Shown one piece after another: positions 1-8,507 of a stretch of 64,000 nt of DNA; position 1 is the stretch's first letter; every line of letters begins with the position of its first letter. The notes beneath the pieces are model-generated. The model worked only from the letters and a program-made list of their open reading frames with translations, made no database searches and had not been told where the DNA came from. The DNA lies in contig NZ_JAFG01000003.1 in NCBI RefSeq assembly GCF_000519305.1, positions 933,070-997,069 of the forward strand, written 5' to 3'. This stretch comes from Mesorhizobium ciceri WSM4083 (GTDB lineage: Bacteria > Pseudomonadota > Alphaproteobacteria > Rhizobiales > Rhizobiaceae). The position numbers were made by a program, and so were the translations under genes.

Positions 1-300
1 TCACCAGCCGCCTCCGCCTCCGCTTCCGCCGTTACCGCCACCCAAGGGAGCGATCACAGGTGGCGGCGGTTCGTCTTCGGCAGGCTTGATCACTTTCTTA
101 GCGGTCACTTTCTTGGTGACAACTTTGTTGGGTTTGTGGACCTTTGACCCGGTCGTAGTTCGAACAACCTTAGGCGAAGGCGCCGCCGCCATCGGCGTCG
201 GCTCAGGTTCGGGTACCAAGGAGGTGCACCCCATCAGCGCCGCAAGAAGGCTGAAGAGAGTGGTTGCGATGGCTGCCTGCTTCAATGTCCTGCGCACCAT
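1..300 (-). CDS. small Pro/Lys/Gly-rich lipoprotein
   Basis: A 99-residue protein with a lipoprotein signal: basic start (VRRTLK), hydrophobic core and lipobox LMGC with Cys25 as the probable acylated residue. The rest is low complexity: Pro/Ala-rich, then Lys/Val-rich, then a Gly-rich tail ending in Trp. No catalytic domain is visible. It follows the caspase-like gene by 14 bases on the same strand, so the two are probably co-transcribed. The ribosome site AAGGAGG lies only 2 bases before the first ATG; the GTG that is codon 2 has better spacing and may be the true start. Being a lipoprotein is well supported; the function is unknown. Confidence 0.7.
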   Translation of the reverse strand: MVRRTLKQAAIATTLFSLLAALMGCTSLVPEPEPTPMAAAPSPKVVRTTTGSKVHKPNKVVTKKVTAKKVIKPAEDEPPPPVIAPLGGGNGGSGGGGGW

Positions 301-314
301 AACCTCCTTGTGAA

Positions 315-2864
315 TCAGAACAAATCTCGACGTGGATTGGCTTGCTCCCAGACCGCTCTGGCGGCGTTGACCAGTTGGGTGTCGACAGACCCACTCGCCG
401 GAGTCTTCAACTTGAGTTCCCCACGCAGTTGCTTCAGTGCCGCGCCTTTTGCCTTTGCCCCGAATTTCGCTAGCGTGTTCTTCGCGGTCGGAATCTCGTT
501 GCGCAGATCGAGCGCGACCGCGAGGGCCAGATAGCGCACAGCTATAGCCTGGTCGGCCTTATCGCCCTTCTGCATTTCGAACGCCGCGCGATCATATGCG
601 CCGGACTGATCGCCGCGTGCCGTCGCCAGCTCGAACAGTCTTTGCGCTTCGTCGAGGTTTTGCCGCACACCAATGCCGTCCCGGTACATGCGCGCAAGGC
701 TGGCCGGTGCGTAGGGCTGGCCTAGATCGATAGCCTTCTGGAAAAGCCCTTGCGCCTGCGCTGGATCCTTCTCGACACCCACACCAGTCAGGTAGTTACG
801 GCCGAGCAGGTTCATCGAATACATGTCCTGCCGCTCTACGCCTGCCTTCAAAAAAGCAACGGCGCGGGCTGGATCGGCGGGGACCCCGTTGCGGCCTTCC
901 GTGAAGATCGCGGCGAGATCGTTCATGGCATAGGTATGCCCCATCGCCGCCCCCTTGAGCAGCAGGTCCAGGCCCTTGCCGATGTCGCGTTGCACGCCTA
1001 GACCATTGAACAAGGCGCGCCCCCATGCGGTCATCCCGTAGGGGTCGCCTTTGTCGGATGCCACGGAATAAAATGTGTTTGCCTTCTTGGGATCGACAGC
1101 CATTCCTATCCCAGACGACGCAATATAGCCGAGTTCGAACACTGCACGGACATGACCCTTCTTGGCAGCTTGCTCGATGGCCGTCCTGGCTTCCTTGACC
1201 TCGCCGGCCGCCAGCAGCGCGCGGCCCAGTTCGTAGCGGAAGCGGGCGACACCGGGATAGGCCTCCACCGCCGCCTCGCATGCCTTCACGGCCTCAGCGC
1301 CGATTTCATTCGGCAGCAGGCCGGGGACAACACCTTGCAGATCAAGAGGTTCGCCGGCAGCCTGGTCGCAGGGATCGACGGTTGGCGACAGCTTCATGGT
1401 GGCGGGCTTGGAGGAACTGCTGTCCGCACGGATTTCGAAGCCGACCTCGACCGGCTCAGCGGCGCCGATCTGGGGTTCATAGCGTAGCTGGTCGACTTCA
1501 TCCGCCATCAGGCTCGAGTCCGGCGCCAGGGCACGATCCGGCAGGGACAGCGTTCCCGTTGCCGGATAGCTCGCGAGTTTCAGGCTGACCGCGGGGTCCT
1601 TGGTCGGGAAGTCCAGCTTCAGCGGAACCGGGCCGATACCGACCGGGACGCTGATCTGCCGGTTTTCGATCGCCTCGGCGGCGCCGGTGATATGGATGCC
1701 CCGCTCCAGTACCTGCTGTTTCTGCTCGGTCTCGAGCGAGGCCACAATCTGTGCGCCCTCGGCGCCCTGGCCGCTCTTGACACGGAACACCATGATGCCC
1801 TGGCCTTCACCGCCCCAATTGTCGTGCGTGGCGTAGGCCAGCATGTCCACCTCTTCCGTCGCACTGGCCCCCTTGGGCACATCCAGCTTCAGGCGCGGCA
1901 GGTCCTTGCCCTGGATGTGTTCGCCCACCGCGACAGCCTTGCCGTCCAGTAGCAGGCGTCCGAGCGCGGGCGGCCTTTCGATGCTGACGGTGATTGACCC
2001 GCCATCGACGTCGACCGGCTCCGGCAAGTCCAGGGCAACAGGCCCGACACCCGACGGCACGACCTTCTCCAGAACCGGCGGCAAAGAGGGCCGGCTGGTG
2101 CGGCGCATCAGGACAACTTCGTCGATGAGCGAGGAGTTTTCCCAGGGAACCTGCTTGCCCTCGGTGGCCTCGACCACATCGCGCCGCACCGCGGCCATGA
2201 CCGTGCGTATCTCCTGGTTCGGGGCCAGCGCGCGCCTGGAGAAAGCGGATGAAAACGGGCTGAGATCTCCCGCTCCGTCATAGGCGACCGCCCCTGGCTC
2301 GGTGGCAAAGGCAATCAGCGTGTTCAAGGAGCTTTTGACCTGCGCAAGGCCGGTGTTTCCCGCCGTGATCAACTGGTCCCTTAGCCAATAATCCTTGCGC
2401 GGAAACGGATTGTTGCGGCAGGCATCGAGGATGATCACCTGGATCTTCGATTTCGCGCGCAATTGCTGCAGGACATCGTCCAGCTTGACCGCCTGGACCT
2501 CTATGTCGGCGGCATTCTTCAGCGAGGCATCGATGGGGATCAGGAAATTCTCGCCACCGATCTGAAAGCCGTGACCTGAATAGTAGACGACGGACACATC
2601 GGCGCCGTCCGCTGCCGCGAGGTAGTTGCGGAACTGCTCCTCGAACTGCAGCTTTGTGAGATCCTTGGCGACGAACACTTCGAAACCGGCCAACCGAAAC
2701 ATCTTGGATACGTCCTCGGCATCCTTGTCAGGATTCTTGAGGGCGGGGATTTCGCGATATTCGGAATTGCCGATCACCAGCGCGACCCTTCGATCGGCGC
2801 GCGCATCGAAGCTCGCAAAAGCCGCTGCGAGGAAGACTGCGATCAATCCACAAAGTCGGAGCAT
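315..2864 (-). CDS. secreted caspase-like (peptidase C14) protein with Sel1 repeats
   Basis: An 849-residue protein taken from the ATG that gives a signal peptide (MLRLCGLIAVFLAAAFA, cut near ARA-D at 23); the open frame extends 58 codons upstream without signal-like sequence. Residues 25 to about 240 form a caspase-fold domain with the dyad visible as YYSGHG (His98) and ILDACRNNPF (Cys149). A middle region of about 300 residues looks beta-rich. Residues about 555-755 contain Sel1/TPR-like repeats (G-x-G-V-x-x-D pattern). The protein should act in the periplasm. Proteins of this type are frequent in Rhizobiales, generally without known substrate. A lipoprotein gene follows at 14 bases. Confidence 0.85.
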   Translation of the reverse strand: MLRLCGLIAVFLAAAFASFDARADRRVALVIGNSEYREIPALKNPDKDAEDVSKMFRLAGFEVFVAKDLTKLQFEEQFRNYLAAADGADVSVVYYSGHGFQIGGENFLIPIDASLKNAADIEVQAVKLDDVLQQLRAKSKIQVIILDACRNNPFPRKDYWLRDQLITAGNTGLAQVKSSLNTLIAFATEPGAVAYDGAGDLSPFSSAFSRRALAPNQEIRTVMAAVRRDVVEATEGKQVPWENSSLIDEVVLMRRTSRPSLPPVLEKVVPSGVGPVALDLPEPVDVDGGSITVSIERPPALGRLLLDGKAVAVGEHIQGKDLPRLKLDVPKGASATEEVDMLAYATHDNWGGEGQGIMVFRVKSGQGAEGAQIVASLETEQKQQVLERGIHITGAAEAIENRQISVPVGIGPVPLKLDFPTKDPAVSLKLASYPATGTLSLPDRALAPDSSLMADEVDQLRYEPQIGAAEPVEVGFEIRADSSSSKPATMKLSPTVDPCDQAAGEPLDLQGVVPGLLPNEIGAEAVKACEAAVEAYPGVARFRYELGRALLAAGEVKEARTAIEQAAKKGHVRAVFELGYIASSGIGMAVDPKKANTFYSVASDKGDPYGMTAWGRALFNGLGVQRDIGKGLDLLLKGAAMGHTYAMNDLAAIFTEGRNGVPADPARAVAFLKAGVERQDMYSMNLLGRNYLTGVGVEKDPAQAQGLFQKAIDLGQPYAPASLARMYRDGIGVRQNLDEAQRLFELATARGDQSGAYDRAAFEMQKGDKADQAIAVRYLALAVALDLRNEIPTAKNTLAKFGAKAKGAALKQLRGELKLKTPASGSVDTQLVNAARAVWEQANPRRDLF

Positions 2865-3403
2865 GGCAACTACCTTAACCGTCACTACCTGACGACCACA
2901 AGCACAGCTTGCGGTATCAAGGTCTGTTAAAGAGTTCACAATCTGCCGAGACAGGAACAGAGTGAAAAGCCGTCGCGACAGCGGGCACTTCCTCATCCAA
3001 TCAGGGTCTAAATTACCCCAGAGCTGAACCATCCGCAATGAGTGTCAAACTGCACCGGCGTGACGGTCTGGTTCCGACGCACCCGCCAAGCCTCAATCCA
3101 GCGACGGGTGCGCCTGATCCCATCCATCGGCTCCCAAGGTCGACGGGAAGCGGGCCATCGAAGCCCTTCCGGTTCGATTTTCTTCGTCAAGAATCGTGGC
3201 GGTTTCCGACAATGAACATCGCGTTATCGCAAAAAGCTTTTTGGTATCAATCTCTTCGCGCCGCGTTCCGAGCGCGCCCAATTGCTATTTGTAAAGCGAT
3301 TCGAACGCTCAACCCCAACCTTAGCAAGCAACAATCAGTCCTCAATCGGCTTTACGTCGGCAATGATCAGGTCGCTCGTGGCGAGCTGGCGGAAACGTAC
3401 TGG
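2865..3403. other. gap without a recognisable gene
   Basis: About 540 bases lie between the caspase-like gene and the 3' end of the broken integrase. Short open frames occur on both strands, but none has a good start, a ribosome site or a family I recognise. The gap should contain the promoter of the caspase-lipoprotein pair. Confidence 0.4.
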
Positions 3404-5760
3404 TTACGCGGCCTGCCAGACTTGGTTCAATATCCGCGCGGCGAGTGCAGCTTTGTCTTGCGGCAAAAAGCGACCGTAGTGGTGCGCCACCATATCGGGC
3501 GTGTCCTGGATCGCGTAGCTTGCCTGCTCATATGAGCCGGTCTGTTTCAGTATGTGCGTCGCCAGCACGTCACGAACATTGTGCGGGCCATGAGGGAGAA
3601 GACCGGGGATCGCGCCGCGCTGAGTGTATGGATTGTAGATGCCATATCGCTGGATGGTCAGGCGCCACGCCTCATAAAATGTGTTTCGATCATATGCAGC
3701 GTCTTTGCTGGTCGCCTTCACAGTTTTGATAAAGAAGGTGCCGGGGTCTTCCGTTCCTCCAAGCAGCACTCGGCGGTGCCGTTCGATATACGCTTCGATG
3801 TGCTCGTATAAACCACCCAGGTTTGGCAAAACGAGCCGAAATGGTTTGCTCCCAAAAAAAGATGAGTTCGCGTTCTTGAATGCTATCGAAGGAATAAGAA
3901 TCTCCCAGCCCTTTTCACGGTCGCTCCAGCGGAGTTCACCGCGCTTCATGTCGGCTAGCTGACGCTCAGACCTCGGCAGTGTCCCACGTTCACTGACCAT
4001 CAGTTGGCGCAGGTTCTTCTGCCGCAACCCAAGATGCAGCCCGAACCGAAGCATCAGGAACGACCGCACTGCTTCGGCGGCAGGACGGCCATGGACGCGT
4101 TCATCGGGCATGAGCCGAAGAATTTCTTCAGTGATCTTTCGATACTCGCCGACCGGGCTATCGGCCTCCAGCACAGGCATGATTGGTTCAAAGGGATCAC
4201 GATGCACACGCGCGACGCGCTGAATCTCCTTAACGCGGAGGAGGCGTGCTTGAAGTAGACATCGCACGCGTCGTCCCAATCCCCACAGGCGCGATCAATG
4301 TCTGTCTGTGAAACCAGTCCATTAATAGGCCGGATTCTCGGCGCCAGATGGGGTTGCTGCCTCAGCCAGCCCGTGTCTTTACGTGTTAACGCGAGCGAAA
4401 TTCGCAACATGTCCACCTCCCAAGCAGTGTAGAACCCGCGCCGTCTCTCGCGCCATTGCACATACCAGTCCCAGACAGAGGGGAAGACGAGCAGGCCAAA
4501 AGTCACATGCTGCGTCGGAACGCCATAGCCACGCACGGGTCCGCGCGGATGCGCGGCTAACGCACCGAACATCAAACCGAGATGCTCAACTTTCTGCGAT
4601 GCCGTCTCCTCGCCCCAAACACCGTTGCGCTGTAGACCGAACGCAGTGAGTGTCGCGGTCTTGAAGCGGATCAGATCCGCCATTTCCATCGCAAGCGCCG
4701 GCGGGGCGTCTATGACGCCGGACATCAAGTCGGGTCAGTTAAAAGAGCACCATCATCGTCATGCTGCTCGCGCCGAACTCGACAGCCGTCATTTGCGGCA
4801 TCCGACTGACCATAGGTGATACCCGGGAAACGGATCGCGTAACGCTGCTTCAACGCGGCCGCCTGAAATTTCCTGTAGTCAGTTGACCCGCTGATAATCA
4901 CGCGCCGAACCCATTCTAAATCTCTTCCTGCTCCTGGGGACGACGCATGTTGAAGTCGCCAGGCAAATGCCACGCAAGCCGACGGCGTTCAGCCGAGCCG
5001 ATATCATCGAGAATGTGGCCGGAGGCGGACCGCGTCTGAAGCGGGAGTTTCGCTTTAAAATACCCTGCCGGCAGACGATAACGACGCTCGATCCGAGCTA
5101 GGACTTCCATGCTCGCTACGCTGCGCGGCGATTTGATCCTTGGAGCCAGTGACGAATTGTCGAGCGGTCGAGACTCTCATCGTCTCGGACAACAGCACGA
5201 TGAAGATGCCAATAGCTGTCGCCATGACGGCGCATCTGGAAATCCAGCGCGGTTTGAAAGGTCGGTAGATCAAACCGTTCCTCGAAAAGAGGCTGCGGGA
5301 ACTCCTCGATATCGCGTGGTTTGATGCCGGGCTTCTGCCGTTCAAGTGCCGCTTCGCGCGCCGGCCGGTCGACGTTTCTGTCGCGGCATGCTGAGGACGC
5401 CTTCGCAGGTACCGGCTGCGGACGCCCTCGCTTGGGACGCTTCAGTTTGGCGTTACAGGAATCGCCGACGGTCGCCCGCTTCGGCGAAGCGTTCGCGTTT
5501 CGACCGATTGCATCCAGTGCCCGCTCGATTTCATCCCTGGCAGTTCGCAGCGCGTTTTCGTTGAGGCCGCACTGAATGGCGATTTCTTGCCAATCATAGC
5601 CGCGGGGTCTTCGCGGCGGAGTTTGAGCTCGGGAGATGAGGTTGAGCAGATACTCTCTGGTGCGCGCGCTTCCTTGAGGAGTGAGCACAGGGTCAAGACG
5701 GAGACGGCAGAAATCCGAGATTTTTCGGGTGAGTAGTCTGGTATGCGAGATTTCGGTCAT
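3404..5760 (-). pseudogene. broken large tyrosine-recombinase-like integrase gene
   Basis: Four open frames on one strand, in different phases, join into one protein-like order. 5760-5116 gives an N-terminal part ending near IRHWLQGS. The text continues in another phase at 5110-4916 (MEVLARIERRYRLPAGYFK), then 4913-4810 (WVRRVIISGSTDYRKFQAAA), then 4728-4250, then 4250-3404. The last piece ends like a tyrosine recombinase: HNVRDVLATHIL (H-x-x-R), then AHHYGRF with a candidate nucleophile Tyr. At least three frameshifts are needed, for example near 5115, 4810 and 4240. The start phrase (TIRHWLQGS) resembles a helix-turn-helix. An inactive gene is most likely; sequencing error is less likely given the number of breaks. 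Confidence 0.7.
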
Positions 5761-6332
5761 GCAGCTAGGCTATGTGGTTCATCAGCGACAGCGGTGAAAG
5801 AGTGCGCGGACATACCCCGATTCTTGTCGCTTGGGAGGCCCAAAGCGCATGCCCCCTAACGGGAAGTCGTTAACGGTTGAAACGAGTTGGATCTAATCAC
5901 GGCACGCCCGCCCTCCTCCGGCTTGAAGCCCACAGTCGAATGTCAATTAAGAGTAGCCGATGGGGAAGTCTGAGAACCCAGCTTCCTTCGCGAGCGCGCG
6001 CGATTGGGCTGGTGGAGTCAGACAAAAAGTTCAAAAGCTTCCAAGAAACCCCAGCCCAACTGGACCCCGGCGAACAATGAGGTTGGCGGACATCCCTGCG
6101 AACATCCGCATTTGAGCGGTCAATCGCGTTAGCAAACGAATTCAGTGGCCGGACTGTATTGGCGGTATCCCTCTAGCGCTACCATCATTAACCAGACCTA
6201 TCTGAACAGCCAGTGCATCCTGTCTACAGGCCGCGACCGCCGTTTGCCGCACAGCGCAATCACAACTCTTCCCTCCGAAACGACGCCGGTTTACGGAAAT
6301 TCTGATTTCTCAACCGGGACCGGAGGTGAGCC
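5761..6332. other. gap without a recognisable gene
   Basis: About 570 bases between two integration modules. I see no convincing reading frame, RNA gene or long repeat. Being upstream of the excisionase-like gene at 6333, it probably carries the promoter of the 6333-7882 pair. Confidence 0.4.
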
Positions 6333-6581
6333 GTGAGAAGCGACCCGCTCTCTTATCCGCCACGAGGACTGTCACGCGAAGAAGCTGCGAGATACGTCGG
6401 CGTCGGGATCACCAAGTTCGACCAGATGGTTGCGGACCGTCGCATGCCGAAGCCAAAGAGGGTGGACGGCCGAGTGATTTGGGATCGTATCAAACTTGAG
6501 ACGGCGTTTGCCGACCTGCCTGGCGACGATGAAGAGAATATCGTCGACTTCCTATTGCAGGGGAATCATAGGAAGGAATAG
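6333..6581 (+). CDS. AlpA/excisionase-like DNA-binding protein
   Basis: An 82-residue protein that starts with GTG; GGAGG six bases before it supports this start. Residues 12-50 (LSREEAARYVGVGITKFDQM, then RMPKPKRVDGRVIWD) have the pattern of a small MerR/AlpA-type winged helix: a helix-turn-helix followed by a wing with a conserved Trp-Asp. Such proteins act as excisionases or as activators of integrase genes. It lies 11 bases before the integrase at 6593, so it is the likely directionality or control factor of that integrase. Confidence 0.7.
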   Translation: MRSDPLSYPPRGLSREEAARYVGVGITKFDQMVADRRMPKPKRVDGRVIWDRIKLETAFADLPGDDEENIVDFLLQGNHRKE

Positions 6582-6592
6582 ATTCGGTTGCG

Positions 6593-7882
6593 ATGACGGA
6601 TAAATATTCTGGCTTCTCCTCCTATACCGATCGCCATGGCAAAGTTCGCTGGCGCTATCGAACCAAGGAGCGCGTGGTCAGTCTGCCTGCACCCAATCAG
6701 CCTGGGTTCAAGGAGGCTTATTGCGCTGCCGTCGAAGGCCGAAAAGCCCCTAAGGCACCCGTCGTCAGGATGCCGGGCGCTGCCCTGCCCGATACGTTCG
6801 GCGCGGCCACCCAGAGACTAAAAGTTTCGGTCAAATGGCTGGCTCACGACGAAGCGACAAGGCGAAAGAATACTCGTCTAATCGATGAGTTCCTGGAATT
6901 GCGGGTGGTGCCTGACCATCCGCTTACCTGGCGCGACGTGCCGGTCAAGAATCTCAGGCGCACCCACGTCGAAGAACTTCTGGGCCGCTTCATTGCCACG
7001 CCTCACAAGGCCAAGCACCTGTTGGTCGCAATTCGCAAACTGGTCTATGTCGGGCTACGCCAAGATTGGATCGAGACGGATCCTACAGCCTCAGTTGAAT
7101 GGCGGCCTGCCTATACCGGCTGGAAGGCGTGGCCTCATGAAGCAATGGAACAATTTGAACGGCGCTGGCCGGTCGGCACTTCCGCGCGCACATGCTACGG
7201 GCTTGCTCTTTGGCTGGGCAATCGTAGAGGCGATGTCGCAGGGTTGCGGTGGGACCAGCGCGTAACCCACCGCGTCCTGATCGACGGTGTCGAGCGCCAA
7301 TTCGACGGGTTTGACATTGTTCAGTCCAAGAACAAGGGAAGGACCGGCGGAAAGCGGCTTTTCGTTCCAGTAACTCCCATGCTCGCTGAGATCCTCGATG
7401 CCGCGGACCGGCGCGGCGAAACCGTTCTGGTCACGGGATATGGCCAGCCCTTCTCGGCGAAATCGCTGACCGGTGCCATGGCACACTGGTGCGCTCTCGC
7501 CGGATTGCCGATGGGTCTTACGCTGCACGGTTTGAGGAAGTCACTGGGGGTCTATCTCGCCGAAGCGGAAGCATCCACCAGGCAGATGATGGACGTTCTC
7601 GGCCATGACGACATCGACCATGCCGAGCTCTATTCCCGGGAAGCGTCGCAGGTGCGTTTGGCCGTGCAGGGCATGGACCGGGTCGTACGGGTGGTAACGC
7701 GCAAACCACTGCTTGGCGAACCTGTTGGCGAACCTCGTGGCGAACAGGTCGGTAAGCCATTGATAAATAACGATAATGGTGGGCCCGGAGGGCGTGTTAA
7801 CATCGTTGATTTTGTTGGCTTTTTCGTGGGCCAAAATCAGAAACCTTCCCGTATTGTTCCGTATCTTTCCGCCGCGGTTTAA
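6593..7882 (+). CDS. tyrosine-type site-specific integrase
   Basis: A 429-residue tyrosine recombinase. The N-terminal half has a core-binding-like region (about 75-170). The C-terminal half carries the catalytic set: Arg in LWLGNRRGDV, the H-x-x-R box in LHGLRKSLG, His in MMDVLGHDD and nucleophile Tyr in HAELYSRE. The last 55 residues are low complexity (repeated GEP/GKP) and run into the 57-bp direct repeat at 7777-7833, so the 3' end overlaps a candidate attachment site. The gene is paired with the excisionase-like gene just upstream. It appears intact. Confidence 0.88.
   Translation: MTDKYSGFSSYTDRHGKVRWRYRTKERVVSLPAPNQPGFKEAYCAAVEGRKAPKAPVVRMPGAALPDTFGAATQRLKVSVKWLAHDEATRRKNTRLIDEFLELRVVPDHPLTWRDVPVKNLRRTHVEELLGRFIATPHKAKHLLVAIRKLVYVGLRQDWIETDPTASVEWRPAYTGWKAWPHEAMEQFERRWPVGTSARTCYGLALWLGNRRGDVAGLRWDQRVTHRVLIDGVERQFDGFDIVQSKNKGRTGGKRLFVPVTPMLAEILDAADRRGETVLVTGYGQPFSAKSLTGAMAHWCALAGLPMGLTLHGLRKSLGVYLAEAEASTRQMMDVLGHDDIDHAELYSREASQVRLAVQGMDRVVRVVTRKPLLGEPVGEPRGEQVGKPLINNDNGGPGGRVNIVDFVGFFVGQNQKPSRIVPYLSAAV
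7777..7833. repeat. 57-bp direct repeat, copy A (possible att site)
   Basis: The 57 bases match 11449-11505 at 49 positions, without gaps, in the same orientation. The first 14 bases (TGGTGGGCCCGGAG) are identical in both copies. Read on the minus strand they look like the acceptor-stem 3' strand plus CCA of a tRNA. This copy lies inside the 3' end of the integrase gene. Such layouts are typical of att sites, although a repeated piece of integrase coding sequence is an alternative, because the translated frames also match (IVDFVGFFVG against IIDFVAFFVG). Confidence 0.65.
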
Positions 7883-8133
7883 AGCATCAACTCCGTCCGT
7901 CATGGTGCATATACAATTAGGACAGTTTCAGCCAGGTTTGCCGATCCTCTATTCGGCAGGGCAGGCAAACGGACTGTTTGGGTCCCAAAAGCCGATATCG
8001 CGTAGCCGGCTTAAACCCGTTCACGCCGCTGCACCGAGGGGATTGCAGGTCCGATCCACGCGCCCATAGTCGCGGGCCTTCGGCCGTCGTGAAGCTCAAC
8101 TGCCGGCATTGTTGTGCGCTGAAAAGCAACGTC

Positions 8134-8481
8134 CTAGCCTTGCGACCAATCAATCTCCTGGGTCTTGCGATTGACCGCTACGGTGCGCTCAAGATCGCCC
8201 GACTTTAGGTCAACGAGCTCCACGTCCCGCTCCAGCGGCTCGGCCGTTGCGGTCTCGTCTGCGGCGTTGTCTTCGCCGAGGAACTTGCTACGGAGCTGCC
8301 GGGTCGTCGGCATCACGGCGTCAACCTTGGCAGCGGCCATTCCCGCGGGTCCCTCGTCCGCCATCGCACGGCCACGCTTGGCGCCGAATGGTTTGGCCAG
8401 ACCGGCCGGCGCGACGGCTTTCCAGCCCGGCATTTTCTTCTCGGCGATCTCGGCGGCGGTCAATTTCAGTTTACTTGTCAT
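8134..8481 (-). CDS. hypothetical protein, 115 residues, C-terminal glycine
   Basis: Start ATG at 8481 is chosen for AAGGAG eight bases upstream; the open frame extends further only into the end of the previous gene. The product begins with a charged helix-like segment (LKLTAAEIAEKK), has an Ala/Gly/Lys-rich middle, and ends in an acidic, beta-like part closing with DWSQG. I recognise no family. It follows the MBL-peptidase gene by 26 bases and is probably co-transcribed. The terminal Gly is noteworthy because an E1-type enzyme is encoded nearby and such enzymes adenylate C-terminal glycines. This is only a suggestion. Confidence 0.6.
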   Translation of the reverse strand: MTSKLKLTAAEIAEKKMPGWKAVAPAGLAKPFGAKRGRAMADEGPAGMAAAKVDAVMPTTRQLRSKFLGEDNAADETATAEPLERDVELVDLKSGDLERTVAVNRKTQEIDWSQG

Positions 8482-8507
8482 CGGGAGGCTCCTTGCCAGG
8501 CCTGAGA

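Noticed and set aside
2865..3300. Transposase remnant suggested by short minus-strand frames
   Set aside because: The Arg/Trp-rich frames have no motif I can tie to an IS family and no terminal inverted repeats were found.
7777..7833. Intact tRNA gene at the 57-bp repeats
   Set aside because: Only about 14 bases look like a tRNA 3' end; the adjoining sequence does not fold into the T, anticodon and D arms at either copy.
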